Part shown: positions 8,748 to 17,072 of the stretch, in pieces
How the letters are laid out: the number at the start of each line of letters is the position of its first letter
How positions within the stretch are numbered: position 1 is the first letter of the stretch
Assembly: GCF_003050705.1 (NCBI RefSeq)
Contig: NZ_QAOG01000004.1
Coordinates: 186,001 to 250,000 of the forward strand
Length of the DNA stretch: 64,000 nucleotides
Origin: Sphingomonas aurantiaca
GTDB lineage: Bacteria; Pseudomonadota; Alphaproteobacteria; Sphingomonadales; Sphingomonadaceae
Direction of reading: 5' to 3'
Translations under genes and position numbers: made by a program
The notes under the pieces: model-generated
Databases searched by the model: none
Told to the model about the DNA's origin: nothing
The model's input: only the letters and a program-made list of their open reading frames with translations

Positions 8748-9566
8748 TCAATGCGACAACAAAGTGCAGCGCCGGCTGTGCAGCAACAGGTCGCGCGTCA
8801 CGCCGCCGAATGCCCATTCGCGGATCCGGCTGTGGCCATAGGCGCCCGCGACGACGAGGTCCGCCTCGACCCCGTCGGCGAGCGCGGCGAGCGTGTCGAT
8901 GCTGGTGCCCTTCATCCGCGCGACGACCTTGTCCGCATCGACGCCGTGGCGCGCGAGCCAGGCGGCGGCATCGTCGATCGGTGCGCGTGCGTCGATCGGG
9001 TCGATCGCGACTTCGGCGATCACGACGCGGTCGGCGGCGCGGAGCATCGGCAGCGCATCGCTAATCGCGCGGCGGCATTCGCGCGTGTCGGTCCACGCGA
9101 CCATGATGGTCGAGAAGGTCGCGGTCGCGGGACCGTCGGGAACGACGAGCACCGGGCGGCCCGCGCGCAGGATCAGGTCGCCCGTGTCGGCATGCGTCGC
9201 GAGATCGGCAAAGCCAGGCCCGGCGGTGGTGATGATCAGATCGGCGGCGCGCGCCTGCTCCGCGACGACGTGCGCGAGGTTGGCGAGCGTCGGGATCGAC
9301 CGCCATTCGAGACTGTGCCGCGCGAGCCGTTCATGCGCGTGGAACTCGGTCTCGGCGCGAGCGAGTTCGTCGGCGACGATCTCGCGCTCGATCACCGCAT
9401 ATTCGCCGCCGAGATAGCCGTCGCACGTCGCGATCGGGATCGGCCGGCAGGCCGCGATCCCGATCACCGCAGCGTCATACTGGTCGGCGAGCGCAGCGGC
9501 GACATCGAGCAGCGCGGCATTGGGGCGGCCACCGTCGAGGTGCACCATCAGGGTCGAATAGGTCAT
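8748..9566 (-). CDS. Universal stress protein, tandem UspA domains
   Basis: The 272-residue protein has two UspA-like halves. The first begins MTYSTLMVHLDGG. The second (from about residue 150) begins FSTIMVAWTDTRECRRAI and ends with the ATP-binding signature VVAGAYGHSRIREWAFGGVT. Tandem Usps bind ATP or AMP and support survival under stress such as hypoxia. ATG 9566 follows an AGGGAG site. It is transcribed away from the BON gene, and a FixJ-like box on its own strand (9633-9621) lies upstream, so it fits the FixLJ regulon. Confidence 0.92.
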   Translation of the reverse strand: MTYSTLMVHLDGGRPNAALLDVAAALADQYDAAVIGIAACRPIPIATCDGYLGGEYAVIEREIVADELARAETEFHAHERLARHSLEWRSIPTLANLAHVVAEQARAADLIITTAGPGFADLATHADTGDLILRAGRPVLVVPDGPATATFSTIMVAWTDTRECRRAISDALPMLRAADRVVIAEVAIDPIDARAPIDDAAAWLARHGVDADKVVARMKGTSIDTLAALADGVEADLVVAGAYGHSRIREWAFGGVTRDLLLHSRRCTLLSH

Positions 9567-9620
9567 GCGTGGTCTCCCTCCTTGCCGCCTTGTCGGCGTT
9601 CGGGCGCGCGCGGAAAAGGA

Positions 9621-9633
9621 TCGGGAATTACGC
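9621..9633 (-). promoter_or_regulatory. FixJ-box-like site facing the Usp gene
   Basis: The minus strand reads GCGTAATTCCCGA, one base different from the copies at 1121 and 9647. It lies 54 nt upstream of the Usp start codon and only 13 nt from the divergent copy, so one regulator could serve both divergent promoters. I do not see a -10 as clear as for the plus-strand copies. Confidence 0.5.
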
Positions 9634-9646
9634 AAGGGGGCGATCT

Positions 9647-9690
9647 GCGTAGTTCCCGACACTGTCGGCGGACGACCGCGTCGATAGGGT
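9647..9690 (+). promoter_or_regulatory. FixJ-box-like promoter of the BON/VIT operon
   Basis: GCGTAGTTCCCGA at 9647-9659 is identical to the box at 1121. It is followed at the conserved spacing by TCGATAGGG (about 9681-9689) as a likely -10. The BON-domain gene starts at 9739. Confidence 0.6.
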
Positions 9691-9738
9691 TGCGGGCATC
9701 GGTACGGGACTGCCCGCGCCGCGCTTTGGGAGAGTGTC

Positions 9739-10389
9739 ATGTCGCACGACGCAAGACTGCAAAAGGCCGTGCTCGCCGAACTGAACTGGGATCCCAGCGT
9801 CCCTGCCGGGCATATCGGCGTGACCGCGAACAACGGCGTCGTCACGCTGAGCGGCCATGCGGGCAGCTATGCGGTGAAATACGCCGCGGAACGCGCTGCG
9901 GCGCGCGTCGACGGCGTCAGGGCGGTGGTGGAAGCCATCGAGGTGCAGCTCGAGGACCGCTTCAAGCGCGGCGACGAGGCCATCGCCAGCGCGATCGTCG
10001 AGCGGCTGTCCTGGGATACGACGATCCCGCACGACAGCGTGAAGGCGCAGGTCGAGGATGGCTGGGTGAGCCTGCGCGGCGAGGTGCGGTGGCATTTCGA
10101 GAAGGACGCCGCCGAAGCGGCGGTGCGGCCGCTGGCGGGCGTGGTCGGCGTGATCAACCACATCACGCTGAAACCGCGCGTCGACGTGACCGATGTCAGC
10201 AACGATATCCGGACCGCGCTGCACCGCTCGTGGTTTTTCGATGGCGACACGATCAAGGTGTCGGTGGATGGGGGCACGGTGCGGCTGACCGGATCGGTCG
10301 ATTCGCCGCACGACCGGATGGTCGCCGAGCGCACCGCCTGGGCCGCGCCGGGCGCGGTGAAGGTCGAGAACATGCTCGAGATCGTCTGA
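9739..10389 (+). CDS. Triple BON-domain protein
   Basis: The 216-residue protein consists of three BON repeats (about 3-70, 77-145, 148-216), each with a VxVxxGxVxLxG core (ITANNGVVTLSGHAG-like, VEDGWVSLRGEV, VDGGTVRLTGSV). BON domains bind membranes or phospholipids and occur in osmotic and envelope stress proteins. No signal peptide is seen, so it is cytoplasmic as annotated. It is followed after 1 nt by the VIT gene and preceded by a FixJ-like box. Confidence 0.92.
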   Translation: MSHDARLQKAVLAELNWDPSVPAGHIGVTANNGVVTLSGHAGSYAVKYAAERAAARVDGVRAVVEAIEVQLEDRFKRGDEAIASAIVERLSWDTTIPHDSVKAQVEDGWVSLRGEVRWHFEKDAAEAAVRPLAGVVGVINHITLKPRVDVTDVSNDIRTALHRSWFFDGDTIKVSVDGGTVRLTGSVDSPHDRMVAERTAWAAPGAVKVENMLEIV

Positions 10390-10390
10390 G

Positions 10391-11104
10391 GTGCGCGCGC
10401 TGTCGTCGCACCGCGAACGCCATGTCGCCGACCGGATCGGCTGGCTACGCGCCGCGGTGCTCGGCGCCAATGACGGTATCGTCTCGACGGCGAGCCTGAT
10501 CATCGGCGTCGCGGCGGCGTCGGTGCAGGCGGCCGGCCAAACGAGCGCCATCGTCATCGCCGGAACCGCCGGGCTGGTCGCGGGCGCGATGTCGATGGCG
10601 GCGGGCGAATATGTCTCGGTCAGCGCGCAGGCGGATACCGAGAGCGCCGAACTCGCGCGCGAACGGCGCGAACTGATCGACGATCCCCGCGGCGAGCTGG
10701 CCGAGTTGGCGGCGATCTACGTCGCGCGCGGGGTTCATCCGGACACCGCCAACGCGGTCGCCACGCAGCTGATGGCGCGCGACGCGATCGGCGCGCATGC
10801 CCGCGACGAGCTCGACATCACGCCGGGTGCACGCGCGCGGCCGGTGCAGGCGGCGTTCGCGTCGGCGGCCAGCTTCACGGTCGGCGCGGCGTTGCCGTTG
10901 CTCACCGTGTTCGTCGCGCCGGCGGGGTCGCTGATCTGGGCGGTCGGCGCAGGATCGCTGCTGTTCCTCGCGTTGCTCGGCGCGGTCGGCGCGAAGACCG
11001 GGGGCGCGACCGTCTGGCGCGGGACGGCGCGAGTCACCTTCTGGGGCGCGTTCGCGATGGCGGCGACCGCGGCGATCGGTCACCTGATCGGCGGCGCGGT
11101 GTGA
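10391..11104 (+). CDS. VIT1/CCC1-family transporter (Fe2+/Mn2+)
   Basis: The 237-residue protein begins with the family signature RAAVLGANDGIVSTASLIIGVAAA (TM1), then GAMSMAAGEYVSVSAQADTE (TM2), a cytosolic acidic helical segment with LARERRELIDDP, and three C-terminal hydrophobic segments. VIT/CCC1 proteins export or store iron or manganese. The start is GTG at 10391, directly after the BON stop, so it is in the same operon and presumably under the same low-oxygen control. It converges with the amidohydrolase gene 10 nt away. Confidence 0.93.
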   Translation: MRALSSHRERHVADRIGWLRAAVLGANDGIVSTASLIIGVAAASVQAAGQTSAIVIAGTAGLVAGAMSMAAGEYVSVSAQADTESAELARERRELIDDPRGELAELAAIYVARGVHPDTANAVATQLMARDAIGAHARDELDITPGARARPVQAAFASAASFTVGAALPLLTVFVAPAGSLIWAVGAGSLLFLALLGAVGAKTGGATVWRGTARVTFWGAFAMAATAAIGHLIGGAV

Positions 11105-11114
11105 TCCGCGCCGT

Positions 11115-12452
11115 TTAGCGCAGATCCCCGGCCGGTGACTTTGCGACGACGCCGCGGTGCATGACGAAGGTCACGTGCTCGAGCTGCGTGACGTCGTTCA
11201 GCGGCGAGGTCGCGACGGCGATGATGTCGGCGGTCTTGCCGGGCGCGAGCGTGCCGATGTCGCTGCGGCCGAGCAGGTCTGCGGCGCCGACGGTCGCCGC
11301 GGCGATCGCTTGGGTCGGGGTGAGGCCGTTCTTGACCATCACTGCGAACTCGGTCGCGTTGTCGCCGTGCTTCGACACGCCGGTATCAGTCCCGAACGCG
11401 ATCTTGACCCCGGCGGCGTAGGCGCGGCGGTGGCTGGCGGCCATCGCGGCGGCGGCTTCCTCCGCCTTGACGATCGTCGCCGGCGGCAGCGCGCCGCCGC
11501 GCGCCTGCGCGAGTGCGGCGACCGGTGCGATCTCGGTCGGCACGAGATAGGCGCCCTTGGTCTTGAACAGCCGGATCGTATCGTCGTCGAGGAACGTGCC
11601 GTGCTCGATCGAATCGACGCCCGCCTCCAGCGCCGCCCTGGTCCCCTCGGCCGCATGGCTGTGCGCGGCGACCTTGCGGCCCAGCGCATGCGCGGTCTCG
11701 ATGATCGCGCGCATTTCCTCAGGGGTCATCGCGCGGCCCAGCCCGCCGCTGACGTTGGAGAGCACGCCGCCGGTCGCGGCGAACTTGATGACGCGGGCGC
11801 CCATCGCCACCTGCGCGCGCACCGCGCGGCGACAATCGTCGGGGCCATCGCACAAATTCACTTCCTTGGCATGGACCATCTCGGCGAACTCCTCGGCGAG
11901 GCCGTTGCCGCCATCGCCATGCCCGCCGGTCACCGAGATCATCTCGCCGGCGTTGGTGATGCTCGGCCCCTCGACCGTGCCGGCGTCGATCGCATCGCGC
12001 AGCGCGCGGATGCCGCGCGGGTCGCCGCCGAGATCGCGGACCGAGGTGAAACCCGCGGCGAGCGTCGTCCGGGCGTTGGCGACCGCGGTCATCTCGTCGT
12101 CGAACCGGTCGCGGTTGAGCGCCTCGAGCCGCGCGCGCAGCGGATCGCCGCCGATACCCCAGAGATGGACGTGCATGTCGACCAGCCCCGGCAGCACGAA
12201 CGCATTGCGCAGATCGACCAGCGTCGCGCCCGTTTCGGGGGCGACGAAGCCATCGCGCAGCGCGACGACCTTGCCGTCGCGAACGATGATCGTGGTGTTG
12301 CCGCGCGGCGCCTGGCCGGGCCGATCGAGCAATGTTCCGGCGTGGATATAGTTGATCGTCGCGGGCTTGGCCTGGCCCAGCGCCGGCATTGCGACGGTCA
12401 TCGACGCGGTCATCGCAGCAGCGGCCAACAGACCGATCACACGTGCCCTCAT
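11115..12452 (-). CDS. Secreted amidohydrolase-superfamily protein (prolidase/imidazolonepropionase-like)
   Basis: The 445-residue protein has a signal peptide (MRARVIGLLAAAAMTASMT then an AMPALGQA cleavage region). The metal site is typical of the superfamily: VDMHVHLWG (HxH), VIKFAATGG (candidate carboxylated Lys), AHSHAAEGTRAALE, SIEHGT and FGTDTG. Such proteins are often Xaa-Pro or acyl-amino acid hydrolases in sphingomonads, but the substrate is unknown. ATG 12452 follows a GGGGGAGAG site. A GntR/FadR-like palindrome lies in its upstream region, so the neighbouring regulator may control it. Confidence 0.9.
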   Translation of the reverse strand: MRARVIGLLAAAAMTASMTVAMPALGQAKPATINYIHAGTLLDRPGQAPRGNTTIIVRDGKVVALRDGFVAPETGATLVDLRNAFVLPGLVDMHVHLWGIGGDPLRARLEALNRDRFDDEMTAVANARTTLAAGFTSVRDLGGDPRGIRALRDAIDAGTVEGPSITNAGEMISVTGGHGDGGNGLAEEFAEMVHAKEVNLCDGPDDCRRAVRAQVAMGARVIKFAATGGVLSNVSGGLGRAMTPEEMRAIIETAHALGRKVAAHSHAAEGTRAALEAGVDSIEHGTFLDDDTIRLFKTKGAYLVPTEIAPVAALAQARGGALPPATIVKAEEAAAAMAASHRRAYAAGVKIAFGTDTGVSKHGDNATEFAVMVKNGLTPTQAIAAATVGAADLLGRSDIGTLAPGKTADIIAVATSPLNDVTQLEHVTFVMHRGVVAKSPAGDLR

Positions 12453-12553
12453 GGTTATTCTCTCCCCCGTTTGCGCCATGTTTGCCGAAGCGCGACGCGG
12501 CCGCAAGGGGCGCGGGGAAGGTTAGGGACCGTCCAGACGGGTGTCTCGACGAA

Positions 12554-12564
12554 TAGTATGACAA
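12554..12564. promoter_or_regulatory. Candidate FadR/GntR operator
   Basis: TAGTATGACAA fits the TnGTnnnACnA half-palindrome described for the FadR subfamily of GntR regulators. It lies between the stop of the regulator gene and the start of the amidohydrolase gene, about 100 nt upstream of the latter. A single short match, so tentative. Confidence 0.3.
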
Positions 12565-12582
12565 TTTATGGTACGGGCCGCA

Positions 12583-13344
12583 TCAGCGCGCCATTGCCAG
12601 CTTGGTATCCTCCAGCGCGAGATCGACCAGCGTCCGCATCGCCGTGCTGGCCGCGTTCGCGTTGCCCGCGGCGATCGCTTCATAGACCAGCATGTGATCG
12701 GGGAGCGGGTTGCGGGGGAGGGCGCGCCCGCGTTGCTTGAACTGTGTGGTCCAGTTGACCGCGGCGCCGATACTGGCGCTCAACACGATCAGCGCATCGT
12801 TGCGCGTCGCGGTCAGCACCGCGTCGTGAAACTCGCGATCCGCCGCGCGGCCGGCTTCGGTGGCCAGCGTCAGCCGGCGCATCGCCGCGAGCGAATCCTT
12901 CATGACCTTCAGATCGCTGCGCTCGCGACGTTCCGCGGCGAGCGCGGCGGCGGCGGGCTCGACGATCGCGCGCAGTTCGAACAGCCCGCGCACGAAGGTG
13001 ATGTCGGGTTCGCCCGCAAACGCCCAGGCGAGCACGTCGGGATCGAGCAGGTTCCACCGGCTGCGCGGCAGGACTCGCGTGCCGATCTTCGGGCGGCTTT
13101 CGACCAGCCCCTTGGCGGTCAGGACCTGGACCGCCTCGCGGTACGCGCTGCGCGAAACGTCTAGCGTCTTGGAGAACTCGACCTCGCCCGACAGCGTGTC
13201 GCCGGGGGCATATTCGCCCGACAGGATCGCCGTGCCGAGCTTGTGCGCGACCGCGCCGTGCAGCCGCCGGCCGGTGCCGCGGGGAACGCGCGCGACCGGC
13301 GTTTCGTCTTCGCCATTGCCCTCAATAATATCGATGTCCGTCAT
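12583..13344 (-). CDS. GntR-family transcriptional regulator, FadR subfamily
   Basis: The 253-residue protein has an N-terminal winged helix (LGTAILSGEYAPGDTLSGEVEFSKTLDVSRSAYREAVQVLTAKGLVESRPKIGT in segments, residues about 35-90) and an all-helical FCD effector domain (ELRAIVEPAAAALAA ... ADREFHDAV ... HMLVYEAIAAGN) with metal-binding His candidates. ATG 13344 has an AGGGAG site. It is divergent from araD1, so it probably represses the 13.5-17 kb sugar operon with a sugar acid or its derivative as ligand, as is common for this subfamily. Confidence 0.93.
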   Translation of the reverse strand: MTDIDIIEGNGEDETPVARVPRGTGRRLHGAVAHKLGTAILSGEYAPGDTLSGEVEFSKTLDVSRSAYREAVQVLTAKGLVESRPKIGTRVLPRSRWNLLDPDVLAWAFAGEPDITFVRGLFELRAIVEPAAAALAAERRERSDLKVMKDSLAAMRRLTLATEAGRAADREFHDAVLTATRNDALIVLSASIGAAVNWTTQFKQRGRALPRNPLPDHMLVYEAIAAGNANAASTAMRTLVDLALEDTKLAMAR

Positions 13345-13525
13345 AGCGCGTGCTCCCTGAACTCGGCGTAACAGCCCCTGCGCAATCAAGGAACGACAAA
13401 GATTGCCAAAGCCCGGGCGCGCTTATATGTCGGAGTATACAGGCGCGGGGGCGACGGCGGCCCTGCTGCCTGACCGAAGGATCAAAGGCGAACCGTAACG
13501 ACGGCGCGCTGCGGAGGAGAGACTG

Positions 13526-14518
13526 ATGACCTTGCGCTTGTTGCAGCATGTTGGCGTCGACGGCGCGCGATCGGTGATCGCGGCCACCGAGACGGGGGCG
13601 GCGTTCGTCATCGGCGTCGACAGCGTTCGCGCGCTGGCGGAGCGTGCGATCGCCGCGGGCAGCGATCTGGCCGCCGCGGTCGCCGCGTGCGGGACGGGGG
13701 CGAGCGTCGATATTGCTGCCGAGCTTGCCGCGGGGCGGCTGACCTCGCCGATCGATCATGGCGATCCGGCGCATCTGATCATGACGGGCACCGGCCTGAC
13801 GCATCTCGGCTCGGCCGAGGGGCGCGACAAGATGCACCGCGCCGCCGCGGACGCCGCGACGCAGACCGATTCCATGCGGATGTTCCTCGAAGGCGTGGAG
13901 GGCGGCAAGCCGGCGGAGGGCGCGCGCGGGCAGCAGCCCGAATGGTTCTACAAGGGCGATGGATCCGGACTGGTCGCGCCGGGGGCGGCGCTGACGATGC
14001 CCGATTTCGCGCAGGACGGCGGCGAGGAGCCCGAGCTTGCCGGCATCTATCTGATCGGCCCGGACGGCACGCCGTTCCGCCTTGGCCTGTGCCTCGCCAA
14101 CGAGTTCAGCGATCACGTGACCGAGCGGCATAATTATCTGTGGTTGGCGCATTCGAAGCTGCGCCAGGCGTCGCTCGGCCCCGAATTGCTGGTCGGCACG
14201 CCGCCTGCACATATCGAGGGCATGAGCCGCATCCACCGCGACGGCGAGGTTCTGTGGGAAAAGCCGTTCCTGTCGGGTGAGGCGAACATGTCGCACAGCA
14301 TCGCCAATCTCGAGGCGCATCATTTCAAATACGACCTGTTCCGGCGTCCGGGCGACGTGCACGTCCATTTCTTCGGCACCGCGACTCTGTCGTTTTCCGA
14401 CGGCGTGGCGACGCGCGAGGGCGATATGTTCGAGATCGAGGCCGCACCGTTCACGCTGCCGTTGCGCAACACGCTGACCAAGGCTGCGCCGCAGCCGGTC
14501 GCCGTGAAGGCGCTGTGA
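13526..14518 (+). CDS. AraD1-family protein (FAH-like fold, sugar-acid metabolism)
   Basis: The 330-residue protein matches the AraD1/GguC family of fumarylacetoacetate hydrolase-like proteins found in sugar-acid operons: LIMTGTGLTHLGSA..RD, PEWFYKGDGSGLVAPG, AGIYLIGPDGTPFRLGLCLANEFSDH, and FKYDLFRRPGDVHVHFFGT. In non-phosphorylative arabinose/galactose routes such proteins act on 2-keto-3-deoxy sugar acids; the precise reaction is not proven by sequence. It is the first gene of a three-gene plus-strand operon and overlaps or abuts the dehydrogenase. Confidence 0.88.
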   Translation: MTLRLLQHVGVDGARSVIAATETGAAFVIGVDSVRALAERAIAAGSDLAAAVAACGTGASVDIAAELAAGRLTSPIDHGDPAHLIMTGTGLTHLGSAEGRDKMHRAAADAATQTDSMRMFLEGVEGGKPAEGARGQQPEWFYKGDGSGLVAPGAALTMPDFAQDGGEEPELAGIYLIGPDGTPFRLGLCLANEFSDHVTERHNYLWLAHSKLRQASLGPELLVGTPPAHIEGMSRIHRDGEVLWEKPFLSGEANMSHSIANLEAHHFKYDLFRRPGDVHVHFFGTATLSFSDGVATREGDMFEIEAAPFTLPLRNTLTKAAPQPVAVKAL

Positions 14519-14520
14519 GC

Positions 14521-15447
14521 ATGGCCGCTATCCGCATCGCGGTCGTCGGCATGGGCAAGATCGCGCGCGACCAGCATCTGCCGTCGATCGCACGCAACGC
14601 CGATTTCGACCTCGTCGCCAGCGTCAGCCCGCGCGATCCGGGCGTCGACGGCATCGCCAATTTTACCTCGCTCGACGCGCTGCTCGCCGAGGGGCCGGCG
14701 ATCGACGCGATCGCGCTCTGCACGCCGCCGCAGGTGCGGTACGAGCTGGCGTCGATGGCGCTCGCCAGACGCGTGCACGTCTTCCTCGAAAAGCCGCCCG
14801 GCGCGACTTTGGCCGAGGTCGATGCGCTCGAAACGCAGGCCGCCGAAACGGGAACGACGCTGTTCGCCGGCTGGCATTCGCGGTTTGCCGCCGGTGTCGC
14901 GCCGGCCAAGGCGTGGCTTGCCGACAAGCGGATCGAGCGCGTGTCGATCGTGTGGCGCGAGGATGTGCGCGTCTGGCATCCGGGGCAGGCGTGGATCTGG
15001 GAGCCGGGTGGGTTGGGCGTGTTCGATCCGGGGATCAACGCGCTGTCGATCGCGACCGAGATCCTGCCGCAGCCCTTCTTCCTGACGTCCGCCACGCTGT
15101 CGACGCCCGCTAACCGCGCCGCGCCGATCGCCGCCGACCTGGCGTTCCGGACCGCCGCCGGCGCGCCGGTGACGATGGATCTCGACTGGCGGCAGACCGG
15201 CCCGCAAAGCTGGGACATCGTCGTCGAGACCGATGCCGGCACGCTGAGCCTCGCCAAGGGCGGTGCGGTGCTGACGCTGCCGAGCGGCACGGTGCACAAC
15301 GACGACGAGGAATATCCCGGCCTCTACACCCGCTTCGCCGCGCTGGTCCGCGATGGCCGCAGCGACGTGGACACGACCCCGTTCACACTCGTCGCCGACG
15401 CATTCCTGCGCGGCACCCGCAATTCGGTGGAGGCCTTCGATGATTGA
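14521..15447 (+). CDS. Gfo/Idh/MocA sugar 1-dehydrogenase (galactose/arabinose type)
   Basis: The roughly 308-residue protein has an N-terminal Rossmann fold (IRIAVVGMGKIARDQHLPSI), the family EKP motif (HVFLEKPPGATLAEV) and a C-terminal sheet with WIWEPGGLGVFDPGINALS (catalytic GxxxDxGxH-like region, here DPGIN). The pattern is that of D-galactose/L-arabinose 1-dehydrogenases that oxidise the sugar to the lactone. ATG 14521 is used; the GTG at 14515 overlaps the araD1 stop and is an alternative. Genes before and after are sugar-acid and arabinan enzymes, supporting an arabinose role. Confidence 0.88.
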   Translation: MAAIRIAVVGMGKIARDQHLPSIARNADFDLVASVSPRDPGVDGIANFTSLDALLAEGPAIDAIALCTPPQVRYELASMALARRVHVFLEKPPGATLAEVDALETQAAETGTTLFAGWHSRFAAGVAPAKAWLADKRIERVSIVWREDVRVWHPGQAWIWEPGGLGVFDPGINALSIATEILPQPFFLTSATLSTPANRAAPIAADLAFRTAAGAPVTMDLDWRQTGPQSWDIVVETDAGTLSLAKGGAVLTLPSGTVHNDDEEYPGLYTRFAALVRDGRSDVDTTPFTLVADAFLRGTRNSVEAFDD

Positions 15448-17029
15448 GCCAAGAATGACCCGAACTCTGAAGGGCCTGGCGGGTGCGTTGCTGTTGTCGA
15501 GCGCGGGTATCGCCACCGCGCAGACCGCCGCCCCCACGACATCGGCCCCGGCTCCGGCCACCACGCTCACGGTGCACGCCGACACGCCAGGGCCGACCTA
15601 TGACCGGCACATCTTCACCCAGTTTGCCGAGCATCTGGGCAACGGCGTCTATGGCGGGCTGTGGGTTGGGCCGAACTCAAAGATCCCCAATGTCCGCGGC
15701 TTCCGCACCGACGTCGTCACCGCGTTGCGCGGGATCGCGGTGCCCGCGGTGCGCTGGCCCGGCGGGTGCTTTGCGGACGAATATCACTGGCGCGAGGGGG
15801 TCGGCCCCAGGGGCAAGCGCCCGGTCAAGATCAACACCAACTGGGGCGGCGTGACCGAGCCGAATGCGGTCGGCACGCACGAGTTCATGGACCTGGTCGA
15901 GCAGCTCGGCGCGCAGGCCTATATCTCGGGCAATGTCGGCAACGGCACACCGCAGGAAATGGCGGAGTGGGTCGAATACATGACCTCGCCCGCGGGGACT
16001 TTGGCCGACGAGCGCACGAAGAACGGCCACAAGGCGCCCTGGGCGGTGCCGTTCTTCGGGATAGGTAACGAGCTATGGGGCTGTGGCGGCAACATGCGTG
16101 CACCCTATGCCGCCGACGTGACGCGCCGCTATGCCACCTTCATCAAGGCACCGGCGGGCACCAAGGTCACCAAGATCGCGAGCGGGGCGAACTCGGCCGA
16201 TTATGCCTGGACCGAGACGATGATGCGCGAGGCGGGCGATCAGGTCGATGCGCTGTCGATGCATTACTATACGGTCGCGGCGCCCTGGGAGCACAAGCTG
16301 TCGTCGACCGTGTTCGGCGAGGAGGAGTGGGCGCACGTCCTCGCCGAGACGCTGCGGATGGACGAGATGCTGACCAAGCACAGCGCGGCGATGGACAAAT
16401 ATGATCCGCAGAAGAAGGTGTGGCTGGCGGTCGACGAATGGGGCACATGGTATGCGCCCGATCCGGGGACCAATCCGGGCTTCCTGCGCCAGCAGAACAC
16501 GCTGCGCGACGCGATGGTGACCGCGGTCAACCTCAACATCTTCGCCAAGCATGCCGATCGCGTGAAGATGACCGCGATCGCGCAGATGGTGAACGTGCTG
16601 CAGGCGATGATCCTGACCGACGGCGCCAAGATGGTGCTGACGCCGACCTATCACGTGTTCGCGATGTACAAGCCGTACATGGACGGCACCGTGCTGCCGA
16701 TCGACATCGCCTCGCCCTGGTACAACAAGAACCAGTGGACGATGCCCGCGGTCAGCGCGTCGGCGGTGCGCGGCAAGGACGGCATCGTGCGGATCGCGTT
16801 GGCCAACCTCGATCCGAACAAGGCCACCAGCGTCTCCGCGACGCTGCCCGGCGTGACCGCGCAGGGCGTCACCGGGCAGGTACTGACCGCATCGACGATG
16901 ACCGCGCATAACAGCTTCGAGACGCCCAATGTCGTCGCGCCGACGGCGTTCGACGGCGCCCGGTTGAGCGGCGGAACGCTGGCGGTGACGCTGCCGCCGA
17001 TGTCGGTGGTGATGCTCGAACTGAAATAA
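15440..17029 (+). CDS. Secreted alpha-L-arabinofuranosidase, GH51
   Basis: The 529-residue protein has a signal peptide (TRTLKGLAGALLLSSAGIATAQ). GH51 features: TYDRHIFTQFAEHLGNGVYGG, VPAVRWPGGCFADEYHWREG, PFFGIGNELWGCGG (acid/base Glu of the GNE motif) and VDEWGTWY (nucleophile Glu). It releases terminal arabinofuranosyl units from arabinan or arabinoxylan in the periplasm. ATG 15440 follows GGAGG and overlaps the preceding gene, so it is in the same operon and provides substrate to the dehydrogenase. Confidence 0.95.
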   Translation: MIEPRMTRTLKGLAGALLLSSAGIATAQTAAPTTSAPAPATTLTVHADTPGPTYDRHIFTQFAEHLGNGVYGGLWVGPNSKIPNVRGFRTDVVTALRGIAVPAVRWPGGCFADEYHWREGVGPRGKRPVKINTNWGGVTEPNAVGTHEFMDLVEQLGAQAYISGNVGNGTPQEMAEWVEYMTSPAGTLADERTKNGHKAPWAVPFFGIGNELWGCGGNMRAPYAADVTRRYATFIKAPAGTKVTKIASGANSADYAWTETMMREAGDQVDALSMHYYTVAAPWEHKLSSTVFGEEEWAHVLAETLRMDEMLTKHSAAMDKYDPQKKVWLAVDEWGTWYAPDPGTNPGFLRQQNTLRDAMVTAVNLNIFAKHADRVKMTAIAQMVNVLQAMILTDGAKMVLTPTYHVFAMYKPYMDGTVLPIDIASPWYNKNQWTMPAVSASAVRGKDGIVRIALANLDPNKATSVSATLPGVTAQGVTGQVLTASTMTAHNSFETPNVVAPTAFDGARLSGGTLAVTLPPMSVVMLELK

Positions 17030-17036
17030 CCGGACA

Positions 17037-17063
17037 GCGCCCGCCGGACTAGCCGGCGGGCGC
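17037..17063. terminator. Bidirectional hairpin between convergent genes
   Basis: A perfect 11-bp GC-rich stem (GCGCCCGCCGG / CCGGCGGGCGC) with a 5-nt loop lies between the stops of the arabinofuranosidase and the convergent hydrolase. There is no U-run, but position and stem strength make a shared terminator likely. Confidence 0.7.
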
Positions 17064-17072
17064 TTGGCTAGC

